Assembly: GCA_003858485.1 (NCBI GenBank)
Contig: RQYD01000001.1
Coordinates: 1-64,000 of the forward strand
Source: Clostridiales bacterium COT073_COT-073
GTDB taxonomy: Bacteria > Bacillota > Clostridia > Lachnospirales > Vallitaleaceae
Length of the DNA stretch: 64,000 nt
Direction of reading: 5' to 3'
The notes beneath the pieces are model-generated. The model was given only the letters and a program-made list of their open reading frames with translations. It had not been told where the DNA came from and made no database searches. Both the position numbers and the translations under genes were made by a program. This document shows, piece after piece, positions 17,203 to 27,039 of the stretch. Within the stretch, counting starts at the first letter, position 1, and every line of letters begins with the position of its first letter.

Positions 17203-19446
17203 TTAAACATAGCCCTCTGGTGATTCCTCATTCGCTGCCACCACTTTTAAGACAACTTTATTCTTCCCTGTACGTTTGGCCTGATAAAGCGAAACATCAG
17301 CCCAGCGCATCATGGAAGATTTTTTCAAATCATCCCCGCCACTGGAATGGGCAATTCCCACGCTGATTGACAGCCTTCCCAGTGGTGCTTTCTCATTGGC
17401 AATGGCCAGACCAAAAACCGCTTCCTTAATTTCATTTCCCAATGCCATGCTTTGTTTCTCATCCAAACCCAAACAGGCCGCAACAAACTCTTCACCTCCA
17501 AATCTGGCTGATATCCCGCCAATTTCATCAAAATGCTTTTGAACGATCATTGCCACTGACTTTAGCGCATTATCTCCCTCCAAATGTCCATAGGAATCAT
17601 TGAAATACTTGAAAAAATCAATATCAAACATAAAAATACTCAGTGCCAATGCCTGCTCCCTGGCTTTATCGATATAGTCCAAAATTCTATTTTCAAAATC
17701 ACGTCGATTAGAAATCTGAGTTAGCCCGTCCAAATAGGATAATGCTTCAAGTTTATGGTTCACTTGCCGGAGCTCACTTTGTGTTTCTTCATGATGCCTG
17801 ATTTCTTTTTCCAACGCCTCCGACTTAAATGCATTATTCAGGGCAATTGCCAAATATGGCATTAATTCTTCCAGGAAGTCAATATCCTCCTGCTGGTAAA
17901 TATCAGGCTGTGAATGCTGGACACTACACACCCCCAGAACTTCATTTTCAATACTTAAAGGTAAAAATAAGACAGAACGACAATAATCCTCTGGATTATT
18001 TTCTCTCTGCTTGCTAAATCGAACATTTTTATTAAAATCATTGATCCGGATAAAGCGATTGGTCCTAAATGTTTCCACAAAGGCCGAATCTTCATCCTCA
18101 TAATCGATCACCATCTTATCAGCCAGTTTCCCATTTTCATAAAAAACCAATGACTGAAGCTGATTTAGTTCACTATTTTTAATCATTAAAATAAAGCTTT
18201 CCAACGGAATGCTATTTATCAGTTTACTATACACCGTATTAACAATGTCCTGGACTCCCAGAGAATATGTCAATTTTTTCCCCAGCTCACCAACTACTGC
18301 CAGACGATGCAGTGCCGACTCAGCTACTTTTTTATTTTTGAGCGCTTCTTTTGTTATCAATTTCAATTCATTATTTTTCTTCTGCTCCAAAGAGATATCC
18401 TCTTCCATAGAAAAATTTTTTTCGATCAGGCGAAATGAATTTGTCTGATTCCTTTTCAGCTGATCCATTTCACTTTCAATACTTTTAAATGATCGGCCCA
18501 GATATTGAAAGGCCAGATCCCGATTCCCCATCTTTTCATAATATTCGTATAAATACTTATTTAGTGCATAATTTGTAAAGTTCAACCGGGATTCCCCCAG
18601 GGTTTCAGCCATTAACAGCTCTTGCTCATAAAATGCAGGATCCAGATCATATTCCCATAAAAGCGCACAATAGATCTTGATCTGCTGTAGTTTGGCATCT
18701 GCATCATCACCACATAACTCTAAAATTTCATAAAAAACTTTCTTGCCTTGCTCAAATTCCTTGTGGGCTGCATGAAAAAAAAGCAGAGCTAATTTATATG
18801 TATAAACTCCAGTCGGATTGGAATCCATAGCCGCATACTTACTCAATACTTCAATATGCTGATCCATTTCCTCATATTTTTTGGTTTCAAAAAGCAATTG
18901 GAACATAACAGAGGTAAACATGACTTTCTTCATATTATATCTCGGCTCAATATCCTTTGTTTCTTCCAACACCTTTAATGCTAAATTCAGGTAGTCTATT
19001 GCCGGTTCAAAATCATCATGTAGCATATACAGTTCACCGATATAAAAATAAACAATTGAGGTAAGATGCTTAAAGCCATATATTCGCTCGTATTTCAAAA
19101 CATTCATAAAGCATTCCATAGCTCTTTCAAAATATCCCAATAGTTTACATGAAATGCCTAAAATATGATAATTTAAATTTAATATTTCTGGCAGCTCAAG
19201 GACAAAAGCTCTTTCGATGATGTCCTCAGCTTTTTCCACAACTTCCTCATAATTTCTATTTGATACCAATATATATTGTCTGGCTGTCTGCACATGAATT
19301 CGAAAAATAACGTCACAGGTATAGCGTTCTGATTGCTCAAGCTCGGACACAACTTTTTCTGACTCAAAAACATTGGAAATAACCCATTCAATAAACTGAC
19401 TATACAATCCGCTTCCCGAAAGTTGCAAAATTTCTTGACTCTTCAC
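17203..19446 (-). CDS. TPR-GAF-GGDEF diguanylate cyclase
   Basis: A 747-residue soluble signalling protein. Residues ~1-330 are helical TPR-like repeats, followed by a coiled coil, a GAF domain (~390-540), a second coiled coil and a C-terminal GGDEF domain (~580-735). The active-site loop is RFGGEEF, and FDIDFFKYFNDSYGH carries the metal-binding Asp and substrate-binding Asn/Asp, so it should make cyclic-di-GMP from GTP. The inhibitory RxxD site upstream of GGEEF is not present. There is no membrane segment, so the signal is cytoplasmic. The start is GTG with AGGGAGG seven bases upstream. It appears to be a single-gene unit with its own terminator. Confidence 0.92.
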   Translation of the reverse strand: MKSQEILQLSGSGLYSQFIEWVISNVFESEKVVSELEQSERYTCDVIFRIHVQTARQYILVSNRNYEEVVEKAEDIIERAFVLELPEILNLNYHILGISCKLLGYFERAMECFMNVLKYERIYGFKHLTSIVYFYIGELYMLHDDFEPAIDYLNLALKVLEETKDIEPRYNMKKVMFTSVMFQLLFETKKYEEMDQHIEVLSKYAAMDSNPTGVYTYKLALLFFHAAHKEFEQGKKVFYEILELCGDDADAKLQQIKIYCALLWEYDLDPAFYEQELLMAETLGESRLNFTNYALNKYLYEYYEKMGNRDLAFQYLGRSFKSIESEMDQLKRNQTNSFRLIEKNFSMEEDISLEQKKNNELKLITKEALKNKKVAESALHRLAVVGELGKKLTYSLGVQDIVNTVYSKLINSIPLESFILMIKNSELNQLQSLVFYENGKLADKMVIDYEDEDSAFVETFRTNRFIRINDFNKNVRFSKQRENNPEDYCRSVLFLPLSIENEVLGVCSVQHSQPDIYQQEDIDFLEELMPYLAIALNNAFKSEALEKEIRHHEETQSELRQVNHKLEALSYLDGLTQISNRRDFENRILDYIDKAREQALALSIFMFDIDFFKYFNDSYGHLEGDNALKSVAMIVQKHFDEIGGISARFGGEEFVAACLGLDEKQSMALGNEIKEAVFGLAIANEKAPLGRLSISVGIAHSSGGDDLKKSSMMRWADVSLYQAKRTGKNKVVLKVVAANEESPEGYV

Positions 19447-19581
19447 TTATCTGCCTCCCTTCCGAAATTGTGGTTCCCGCATCAGCTGTTATGCTATTAT
19501 GAATCATTCCTCAAATTCATTTAAAATGCAGCTAACAATTTTTATTTTAAAATTCTATCGGAAGAAGTAGCAATAAGTTAA

Positions 19582-19756
19582 TAGACCAGCTTTCCCATAT
19601 TCTCTGAAGCAGCCCTTTTAAAGTATATCGTAAGCCAAGTCACCCAAGCAAAATGCGAAGCATTTTACCAGATATGCAACCGCAAGCAACTTTGCGAAGC
19701 AAATTGCGAAAGGCATGTAGCTACAAGCTATCTTATGCAATAATCAGCCTTCCCGC
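19582..19756. repeat. Decayed copy of the miniature inverted-repeat element
   Basis: The left end (CAGCTTTCCCATATTCTCTG) matches the CAACTTTCCCA(C/T)(A/G)TTC(T/C) end of the element found intact at 22602, 40571, 48953 and 60923. Inside it, GCGAAAGGCATG and CTATCTTATGCA match the 60923 copy weakly, and GCGAAGCA occurs twice. The right inverted end is not recognisable. It fills most of the gap 19447-19756; I see no gene there. Confidence 0.45.
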
Positions 19757-20044
19757 TTATTCTCTTTCCTGAATGGTTACTTTAACAATATCTCCAACCT
19801 GTTTGCCGATCTTAGCACGAATGTCTTTGCGCAAACCAATGATATAACAAATACTGCCATCTTCATTTTTTATACCCATATTAACTATACTTCCGTCATA
19901 GGGTTGACCATCAAAAGTGGCATGAACTTTAACTCTGCCCTGACCGAATTCCTGCTTGACATTCCAGGGAAATTTAACATAAGCCCCATCAATATCCGGT
20001 ACTTTATAGACTTCTGATTGAAACTCATAAATTTTATGGTTCAT
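19757..20044 (-). CDS. DUF1905 protein
   Basis: A 95-residue protein matching DUF1905: YVKFPWNVKQEFGQGRVKV, then ATFDGQPYDGSIVNMG and IIGLRKDIRAKIGKQVGD, and a VTIQERE end. It is a small beta-barrel-like domain of unknown function and resembles AbrB-like folds in its last third. A clear AGGA site precedes the ATG. Confidence 0.85.
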   Translation of the reverse strand: MNHKIYEFQSEVYKVPDIDGAYVKFPWNVKQEFGQGRVKVHATFDGQPYDGSIVNMGIKNEDGSICYIIGLRKDIRAKIGKQVGDIVKVTIQERE

Positions 20045-20115
20045 AATCCTTCCTGTTCTGTTTTGATCTTTGTGAGATATGAAACCAGATCAAAATCAAT
20101 TCCCGCCACAACAGA

Positions 20116-20979
20116 TTAACTGATATGGATAACGATCCCCACCACTAAAGATAGGATATTGGCTAAAACGGTATATAAAAAGACCATCAAAAATTCTTTT
20201 TGGCTGGCATTATATTTACGAAAAGCAAAATAATAGGCTGTTGCCTCAATCAAAATAACAATTACTTCCATCACTCCAAAGGCGATGAAATAATCAATCA
20301 ACCCTGATAACAGTAAGGCCATTCCCAGCACCAGATTCAATAATACCTGAGTGTACAGATTTACCCTGATAATGCTTTGGATCTGCCACTTCTGGCGATA
20401 ATGAAAAACATAATATGCCAACAGCAATTCTACCCCAATGGTCAAAACTACACGCAGCAAAAACCAAAAAATTTCAATAATGAACTGCATTCCGGGAGTG
20501 AACACGATCAGCCTATCCCCATATAGCTGGGCAGTAAATTTACTGTGAAAGAAAAATCTTTCATACACCCCGCTGACAATAAGCTTATCCTGCTTTGGCA
20601 AATAAATTGCGATTTTAAAGACTTTGGGTGGCCGATAAGTCCATGAAAATAGATTATCTGAGGAATCACATTTCTCCATATGCGGCAGGAAATAAAAATC
20701 ATCGATCAGGGAATACTCATGAAATCTTAGCCAAGCTTTCCCCTCCTGTGTTTCAAGATATTCGCTGGAAGCATATTGCTGCTTACTTTCGGTGGCCTGC
20801 AGCGGTCCATTAGAGTCCTTACTTGAGAAAGCAGTGACATAATAAGCCTCTTCCTCCACTCCCTTTACCTCAATATGTAAACTTGGTTTTGGACCAACAT
20901 CCGCATAAATAAGACCAACAGACAGCCAACACAAGAAAAGGGCTATATAAAAACCTCCCACTTTTGAATATATTTTCAT
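20116..20979 (-). CDS. Membrane protein with extracytoplasmic domain
   Basis: A 287-residue protein. A signal-like helix (residues ~8-26) leads into an extracytoplasmic beta-rich region of about 130 residues, followed by four to five membrane helices to the C-terminus. I recognise no named family, and no catalytic motif is visible. AAGGAGG lies seven bases before the ATG. Confidence 0.65.
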   Translation of the reverse strand: MKIYSKVGGFYIALFLCWLSVGLIYADVGPKPSLHIEVKGVEEEAYYVTAFSSKDSNGPLQATESKQQYASSEYLETQEGKAWLRFHEYSLIDDFYFLPHMEKCDSSDNLFSWTYRPPKVFKIAIYLPKQDKLIVSGVYERFFFHSKFTAQLYGDRLIVFTPGMQFIIEIFWFLLRVVLTIGVELLLAYYVFHYRQKWQIQSIIRVNLYTQVLLNLVLGMALLLSGLIDYFIAFGVMEVIVILIEATAYYFAFRKYNASQKEFLMVFLYTVLANILSLVVGIVIHIS

Positions 20980-21041
20980 GTCCGTTCCTCCTTCGCTGAG
21001 GCCAATTCTGATTGCATCTATTTATGATTATGCCAAATTCT

Positions 21042-21353
21042 CTAATCCAAATGAAATACCAGTGCCAGATCGACCGCCACCGGACTGTTGTCAGGATTTG
21101 TTTCCATCAGTGGAGCCATAAAGTTCCACCATTTGCGGTTGATCGCCGTATCCGCTCCTTTTGCCCATTTTTCCTCATCTTCGATCTCAATATAACCAAA
21201 TAAAACATCTGTATCCTTATCCAAAAAAATAGAATAATTCTTTCCTCCATACTCATGGATCATATCTTTCATTTCCTGCCACAATTCATTATGCCTTTTT
21301 TCGTACTCCAACGCCATTCCGGAATAGAGTTTCATCTTAAATCCTTTGATCAT
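21042..21353 (-). CDS. rhaM: L-rhamnose mutarotase family protein
   Basis: A 103-residue protein of the RhaM family (L-rhamnose 1-epimerase): N-terminal KGFKMKLYSGMALEYEKRHNELWQEM with the conserved EYxxRHxxxWxEM core, and later WAKGADTAINRKWWNFMAPLM with the paired Trp. RhaM interconverts rhamnose anomers. No other rhamnose genes are nearby, so the physiological link is open. It may just be a stray copy or serve another sugar. Confidence 0.88.
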   Translation of the reverse strand: MIKGFKMKLYSGMALEYEKRHNELWQEMKDMIHEYGGKNYSIFLDKDTDVLFGYIEIEDEEKWAKGADTAINRKWWNFMAPLMETNPDNSPVAVDLALVFHLD

Positions 21354-21506
21354 ATTCTTTCCTTTCCAATATTCGTATTATTTCAGCAATTTTTCGGGTA
21401 ACGGCCTTATCTTTTTATTTATTTCTATGAAATGGCTTTTCATCAAAGAGAATGACAGCTCCATCCGCAAAGAAATTTATCACACCGCAAAAAGCTTGAA
21501 TAAACT

Positions 21507-22433
21507 CTATAACCGCACCACCAGCAAATTAAAGGTTAAACCGGCGGCTGTGCCCAGCAGCATGATGGTATCGCCGGTTTTTGCCCGGCCGCTTTCTATG
21601 GCCATACACAGCGCAAAAGGCACCGATACTGACACCATATTGCCATATTCCTGAACCAGGTCGATATATTTTTCCTCTGCAATCCCCAATTTTTTCATGG
21701 CCAGACCCAGAGCTTTACTGGCCTGATGCGGCACGATCAGATCAATATCTTCCAGCTTCAATCCGCTTTCTGCTTGAAAACGTTCTAAAAATGTCGGTAA
21801 TTTCCGCAGGGAAGTTAATAAAATACTTTTGCCATTCATATCAAACATATACTCTGCTTTTGTTTCTTCGCTGTAATTCTTAGGGTGAAATCCGGTCAAG
21901 CCGCCTCTTAGTTCAGTGGCATGCGCCCCCTCTGACCAGGTTTCCTGCAAGCCGTAAATTACTCCTTTATTTTTTTCGGTTTTTTCTAAAATAAAGGCCG
22001 CGGCGCCATCCGCAAACAGCTCAAAACTTTCCTTTTGCTTTGGGTTTAATCCCTGTGAGCCAATTTCACTGGCGACCATCAAAACTCTTTGGTAGCGGCC
22101 AGCAGCCATTAAATAGGAGATCGTATCCATTCCGGTAATAAAGCTGGTGCAGGTCGTATTAATATCCATGGCCGGAATTCCGTAACCCTTGGCAATTTGC
22201 TCATGGATCAGCGCGGCTGTGCAGGGAATCGGCTGCACTCCCACCGCAGCAGTCGATACGATCAGATCGATCGCCGAAATATCCATATCTGCCTGTGCTA
22301 ATGCCCGCTGGCAGGCAATCACCGCCATTTCCAGCTGTGTTTCGGTGGTCGCCCGTCGTCTGATCTGGTCTTCAAATATCACCTTATTTTCCGGAAGGTA
22401 ATAGCCATATCCTTTTATTTCAATCCGTCTCAT
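21507..22433 (-). CDS. FabH-like 3-oxoacyl-ACP synthase III
   Basis: A ketosynthase III/FabH-fold enzyme of 308 residues. Catalytic residues are visible: Cys95 in INTTCTSFITG, His in DLIVPHQASKALG, and Asn in EYGNMVSVSVPF. It lacks the first 20 or so residues of E. coli FabH. The start is the ATG at 22433, not 22469, because AAAGGA lies six bases before it. Within the cluster it could be an OleA-like or acyl-condensing enzyme that supplies a beta-keto or acyl unit. This is inference from the neighbours. Confidence 0.88.
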   Translation of the reverse strand: MRRIEIKGYGYYLPENKVIFEDQIRRRATTETQLEMAVIACQRALAQADMDISAIDLIVSTAAVGVQPIPCTAALIHEQIAKGYGIPAMDINTTCTSFITGMDTISYLMAAGRYQRVLMVASEIGSQGLNPKQKESFELFADGAAAFILEKTEKNKGVIYGLQETWSEGAHATELRGGLTGFHPKNYSEETKAEYMFDMNGKSILLTSLRKLPTFLERFQAESGLKLEDIDLIVPHQASKALGLAMKKLGIAEEKYIDLVQEYGNMVSVSVPFALCMAIESGRAKTGDTIMLLGTAAGLTFNLLVVRL

Positions 22434-22601
22434 TCGTTTTCCTTTCTCTCCTACCATATCTGTGGCCATACTATTATTATTTATTTTATTCTATTGGGGA
22501 AACTGGTTTCTGCCACTTTATCACCATTATTTCCATTTCTGAGCAAAGTGGCTGGCATCTCCAGCCATGTTTTTACCGCCCGCCCTGACTTATATGTTTT
22601 T

Positions 22602-22801
22602 AACTCAACTTTCCCACAGTCTTTTTTGGCTCTATCCCGTTCCAGAGAGCGGGCACATATCACCCATTTAACAGACCCTGTCGAAAAACTTCGTTTTTCT
22701 GCCCGGGTGGGCAACCTACCTTTCGCCACTTACTTCGTAAGATTGCTTTCACAGCACATGCCTAAAAAAGACTGTCCCAGAGAACGTGGGAAAGTTGAGT
22801 T
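22602..22801. mobile_element. Miniature inverted-repeat element, copy 1
   Basis: 200 bp. It begins AACTCAACTTTCCCACAGTC and ends with the reverse complement GTGGGAAAGTTGAGTT. It carries no ORF. Inside are CCCGTTCCAGAGAGCGGG and a TTACTTCGTAAG motif. It lies in the 400-base gap between the hydrolase and FabH genes and interrupts the biosynthesis cluster. No target duplication is clear. Bases 22434-22601 show no gene. Confidence 0.85.
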
Positions 22802-22849
22802 TTTAATATAAATTACGCCAAAAACCGCTGGGGTATTAAGAGTCCTGGC

Positions 22850-23623
22850 TTAATTTGCGATTTTTTTAATTTCTCTGACAAAGCTTTCCGGTTTAAGAAC
22901 CGCCAAGCCACCATGACCAATTCCAGCCAGTCGAATAAACTTGGTTCCCGGAATAAATTTTTTCATATATTTGATATCCCAATTTCTTTCTTTTAACTCA
23001 TGCTCTGCACACCAGTAATAAACCTTAGCCTCAAAGTCCCCGGCCTGTTCCGGCAGCTGATAATTATTACAGGAATCAAAGGTCCGCCAGATCGTTTGAT
23101 AGCTTATTTTCTTTAAGCATTTGGCAATATATCGGATCGCCTCCTCATCATATTGGTCGGAGGTAAAGGCCCTGACCAGGATTTTTTCGCCGCCCCATTT
23201 ACCAATCGCCAGCATCATAAAATCTCTGACCAGGATCAAACGGGTAATGATCCATGGCAGCTGATACGGAGTGATTCCGCCATCCATAATCACATTTTCA
23301 ATTTTAACTATTTGATCAACTGCCATCCTCAGTGCAATGCTGCCGCCCATTGAGCAGCCATATACCAGTCTTACTTTATCTATGTTGTTTCTGCGTAAAT
23401 AATTACCAATTTGTTTTGCTATTTCCTCAACCGAAGTAAATTCGCTGTCACTATCCGGATCATATCCGGGTAATGCCGGAACAATCAAATGATACTGCTT
23501 TTCCAGAAGTGGAATGACCTGCTCAAAATAATCCCATCTGACCACTGACGGATGGATCAGCACCACCACTTTATCATTTTGTTTTCCAAATTCATGAACA
23601 TTTAAAGAATCTACCTGCTTCAT
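22850..23623 (-). CDS. Alpha/beta hydrolase of the biosynthesis cluster
   Basis: A 257-residue alpha/beta hydrolase. It has the oxyanion strand VVVLIHPSVVRWDYF, the nucleophile elbow GCSMGGS (Ser near residue 93) and a C-terminal catalytic His in GIGHGGL. There is no signal peptide, so it is cytoplasmic. Its position between a FabH-like and an adenylate-forming enzyme recalls OleB, but that identification needs a search; many hydrolases look like this. Confidence 0.85.
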   Translation of the reverse strand: MKQVDSLNVHEFGKQNDKVVVLIHPSVVRWDYFEQVIPLLEKQYHLIVPALPGYDPDSDSEFTSVEEIAKQIGNYLRRNNIDKVRLVYGCSMGGSIALRMAVDQIVKIENVIMDGGITPYQLPWIITRLILVRDFMMLAIGKWGGEKILVRAFTSDQYDEEAIRYIAKCLKKISYQTIWRTFDSCNNYQLPEQAGDFEAKVYYWCAEHELKERNWDIKYMKKFIPGTKFIRLAGIGHGGLAVLKPESFVREIKKIAN

Positions 23624-23668
23624 AATATCACCTCATATCGTCACCAATCTGACATAAACATCAGCCTT

Positions 23669-24931
23669 TTATAATCTCCTGATCCGCTTCAGTTTTACCT
23701 TACTATCCCATTGATATGGAATAAATTCCAATTCCGGTGGAATAAAATCATTTTCCGCAGCTAAACGGCAAAATTCATCCATCACCATCTGCTTTTGTTT
23801 TTCCGTCAAATCATTGGCCGCGATTTGCAAAAGATCCGGTCTGACCTGAATAACCTGATATTCCCGAATTCCATCGACAAACAGCATCACCCGCCGGATA
23901 AAATCAGGAAATATCCGAACCTTGCCTCCCTCTTTTCCATAAAATACAAAAATATCGTCCGCCCGACCCTCAATCCGCTTGATCCGCAAAAACGGAGAAC
24001 CGCAAGGGCAGGGGCGCCTGTCTTCAACCAGAATATCATTTAACTCATAGTTGAGCATTGGCTGCGAAGTTCGCTCCAAGTCGGTGATCCCCGGATAAAA
24101 ACGGTTTTTATCCAAATATTTCTTTTTGACTATAACAAGATCCTCATTGATATGCAAATTTCCATAGGCACAGGTACAGGCCAAAAAGCCCTCTGTTGCC
24201 TGATAAACCTGATGGATCACCTTTTGAGCAAAGGCTTTTTGCAAATACTTTTTATCCGCTTCCTCCAAAATCTCTGCAACTGAAATAATTTTCAAGGGCC
24301 GAATTTTCAGTTCACCAGTTTCGGCATATCCGGCCAAGGCCACCAGCATTGATGGCGGTGCAATCAATAAAGTCGGCTGATATTGATTTAAAATCGGCAC
24401 ATGCCCGGCCGGTGAAAGAGAAGTATCAAAGTAACGATACTCAAGGGCCGGTGAATTGACTGATTGATATAAGTTATTATCCGAGCGCAGGAAAAACGCC
24501 ACCCTATTTCCCCAAATTTTTCCTTTCGGCAGCAATTTAGCGCAAACATTGGCTGCCCATAGTTCCTGCTCCTTTGCGGTCGAAAGAAAAAGCCCCCGAT
24601 GCCCGGAAGTACCGGACGATAAGCCAACCGATACCTCTCCGCAGCGCGGCGTAAAGTCCCGACTGCGCTCAGCTTTTAAGGCAATTTTCATTGCCTGCTC
24701 CATTTTGACACCAACTGTGTTCAGCTCATCAAAATGCTCCATCATAAATTGCTTGTTCATGACCGGTAGATCCTTAGTGCCACGCCTGGCAAAATACGGA
24801 GACTTCTTTTCCATATAAGCTAATTGTTTTTTTAGCTTGGCTGCCTGATACTGCTGAACTTCCCGCCGATTTCGGAACTTTTTCAGCCATCTTTTATAAA
24901 TAAAATCTTTAATGATCCGTAATTTATTCAT
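23669..24931 (-). CDS. Adenylate-forming enzyme (TIGR02304-like)
   Basis: A 420-residue ANL-type adenylating enzyme related to phenylacetate-CoA ligase and the F390-synthetase-like group (TIGR02304). The nucleotide-binding motif is SSGTSGHRG near residue 105. EYRYFDTS is at ~170, and DDIFVFYGKEGGKVRIFPD belongs to the C-terminal domain. It should activate a carboxylic acid as an acyl-AMP. The ATG at 24931 overlaps the MBL gene stop by eight bases with CAGGAA upstream, so the frame is coupled to the preceding gene. The frame could begin 31 codons earlier but that region belongs to the MBL gene. Confidence 0.85.
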   Translation of the reverse strand: MNKLRIIKDFIYKRWLKKFRNRREVQQYQAAKLKKQLAYMEKKSPYFARRGTKDLPVMNKQFMMEHFDELNTVGVKMEQAMKIALKAERSRDFTPRCGEVSVGLSSGTSGHRGLFLSTAKEQELWAANVCAKLLPKGKIWGNRVAFFLRSDNNLYQSVNSPALEYRYFDTSLSPAGHVPILNQYQPTLLIAPPSMLVALAGYAETGELKIRPLKIISVAEILEEADKKYLQKAFAQKVIHQVYQATEGFLACTCAYGNLHINEDLVIVKKKYLDKNRFYPGITDLERTSQPMLNYELNDILVEDRRPCPCGSPFLRIKRIEGRADDIFVFYGKEGGKVRIFPDFIRRVMLFVDGIREYQVIQVRPDLLQIAANDLTEKQKQMVMDEFCRLAAENDFIPPELEFIPYQWDSKVKLKRIRRL

Positions 24932-25943
24932 ATATTTCTTCCTGCTGTTGCAGACCTTTCTGATTTTGACTGCTTTTATTCGGGAGACCTGCCAATATCC
25001 GGCGCACCCGCTCCGGCCGGTCATGGCTGACCACCACTTTTATTCCGTCTTTCTGCATCTTTCTCAGTAAGTCGATATTTTTAAAATAAGCCTCCGGATT
25101 TTTTTGAATCAGCAGTGGCAGTTTACGAATTTGCGAAGTATACCGCAATAGAAGAATGCCCCAGCAGACATCAGCCGCCATAAATAAACGATATTCCGGC
25201 AAAAAGATACAGGCCTGACCAGTCGCATGACCATCCAGCGAGGCGATCAGCAAACTGCCGTCTTTAAATAAATCATAAGTTTTCAGGCCATATCCGCCAC
25301 CTAAGCAAAGATCATACCTTGACCGGACTTCATCAGCTTTTTTTAACAGCAAATTTCCCTCTGATAAAAATGCTCCTTTCATCCTTGCCATCATTTTGTC
25401 TGTACCTTTTTTAGCATTTGTTATAGCACTGTTTCCATTACCCGCACCAATACACCTGTCCATAGCATTGGGAGCGACCGGCCATAATCTTGCCTTAAAA
25501 TCGGCAGGCAGCAATTCTTTAAAGACCAGATCACGCAGCCGGTAATGATTAAACTGCCGGTACAAATCCTTGGTCACAATCAATTTGGCCTTTGGAAATG
25601 ACTTGACCCCGCCAATATGATCGGGATGCAAATGTGACAAAATCACATATTGGATCTCCTCCGGCGCAATCCCCCGATGCCTTAACTGACTGGCGATCTC
25701 CTGTCCGGCTGTAATATAAAAGGGATTTCCCAGATCATACAGCCAATACTTCAGTTTTCTTTGCTTTAACTCCACTCCATAACCGGTATCATATAAAATA
25801 TAGCCAAATTTTCGATGTCTGATCAAAAAAACACCGGCCGGAAAACATAATTTCTGCTTGGGCACATGCCGGAACATATGATGTAAATAGTTTTCACAAT
25901 AGCCGCAGGCAAAATATTCAATGCTTTCGATTTGCTTTTGCAT
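24924..25943 (-). CDS. Metallo-beta-lactamase-fold hydrolase
   Basis: A 339-residue MBL-fold protein. The zinc motif HLHPDHIGG (HxHxDH) is complete. Later metal ligands are plausible in LDGHATGQ, DVCWG and VVSHDRPE. The family hydrolyses lactones, thioesters and esters. In this cluster a lactone- or thioester-opening role is reasonable but not shown. The ATG at 25943 lies inside the epimerase gene (26-base overlap), following GAGGG; the GTG at 25961 is an alternative start. Confidence 0.88.
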   Translation of the reverse strand: MQKQIESIEYFACGYCENYLHHMFRHVPKQKLCFPAGVFLIRHRKFGYILYDTGYGVELKQRKLKYWLYDLGNPFYITAGQEIASQLRHRGIAPEEIQYVILSHLHPDHIGGVKSFPKAKLIVTKDLYRQFNHYRLRDLVFKELLPADFKARLWPVAPNAMDRCIGAGNGNSAITNAKKGTDKMMARMKGAFLSEGNLLLKKADEVRSRYDLCLGGGYGLKTYDLFKDGSLLIASLDGHATGQACIFLPEYRLFMAADVCWGILLLRYTSQIRKLPLLIQKNPEAYFKNIDLLRKMQKDGIKVVVSHDRPERVRRILAGLPNKSSQNQKGLQQQEEIYE

Positions 25944-26895
25944 ATTTTTGAATGCCCTCACTTAAAGTCATTTTCGGATGATAGTTCAGTTCTGCTCTGG
26001 CTTTGTCAATATTCAGGGTCTGACTATAGCGCAGTAAATAATAAGTATATACCGTAAAAAGCGGCTCCTGATAAATATGAAAATAGCGGTAAAATGTTTC
26101 CAGCCCCCTGGCAAATCCATAAAACAATTGATCATTCAGCCGCAAATACCTGGCTTTAATACCCATTGCTGCCAAAAACTCATCCATCAGCTGACGAAAC
26201 TGCCTGGGCTGACCATTAGTGATATTATAAATTTGCCCTGCTGCCAGTGAGCTTTCCAAAGCCAATCGCACTGCCAAAGCTGCATTTTCCACACAGGTGA
26301 GATCAACCCAATGTTTCCCTTCCTGAAACAGAGGAACGCCCAGTTTGCGGCTGATATTTAAAACTCTTGGGATCACGCTGGTATCGCCTACTCCAATCAG
26401 GCCACGCGGACGCAGGATCACGCTTTCCACTTCGGGATGCGCTTTTATTCTTTGCTCTGATAATAATTTACTTTTAATATAATTGGTCAAATGATTTTCC
26501 TTGGGTGTATATTCCTTTATATTTATTTGATCCTGACCGCAGGCATAAATGCTGGGCGAAGAAATATAAACCAGGCGTTTGACCCCGGTTTTGGCGCAAA
26601 GTTTGAGCACATTTTCCGTACCCAGTACATTACTCCGGTAAAAATCCGTCCACCTCCCCCAAACCGTCGACAGCGCACCGGCATGGACCACCATTTCCGG
26701 CTTTTGCCGAAAAGCTCCTGCCAAAGAATAAATATCAGTAAAATCTGCGGAGACAAAGGACACCTTTTCATTCTCCAGGCCCTTGCCAATCTGCTGATTG
26801 CGCCCAACTGCAATCACTTCATAACCATATTCCGTTAATTCTGCAATAATATATTTCCCCAAAAACCCGGTTGCTCCGGTCACCAGGACTTTCAT
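25918..26895 (-). CDS. NAD-dependent epimerase/dehydratase
   Basis: A 325-residue extended SDR: N-terminal Rossmann GATGFLGKYI (GxxGxxG), SSPSIYACG, and the catalytic Tyr-Lys pair in LTNYIKSKLLSEQ. The closest common relatives by motif are 3-beta-hydroxysteroid dehydrogenase/isomerase-type reductases, the group that includes OleD. It may reduce a beta-keto intermediate of the FabH product. It overlaps the MBL gene. Confidence 0.88.
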   Translation of the reverse strand: MKVLVTGATGFLGKYIIAELTEYGYEVIAVGRNQQIGKGLENEKVSFVSADFTDIYSLAGAFRQKPEMVVHAGALSTVWGRWTDFYRSNVLGTENVLKLCAKTGVKRLVYISSPSIYACGQDQINIKEYTPKENHLTNYIKSKLLSEQRIKAHPEVESVILRPRGLIGVGDTSVIPRVLNISRKLGVPLFQEGKHWVDLTCVENAALAVRLALESSLAAGQIYNITNGQPRQFRQLMDEFLAAMGIKARYLRLNDQLFYGFARGLETFYRYFHIYQEPLFTVYTYYLLRYSQTLNIDKARAELNYHPKMTLSEGIQKYAKANRKH

Positions 26896-27039
26896 ATCCT
26901 TCTCCTTTGATGCTTTGCTGTTTTTTTACTACTCATAATATATTTTTATTTGACCGATGACTAATTAGGTCATTGGCTCTCGACCAATATCCCGGCTATG
27001 CTTTGCTTCAGCGGTCCCTGTCAGCTGATCCTGCTACGG

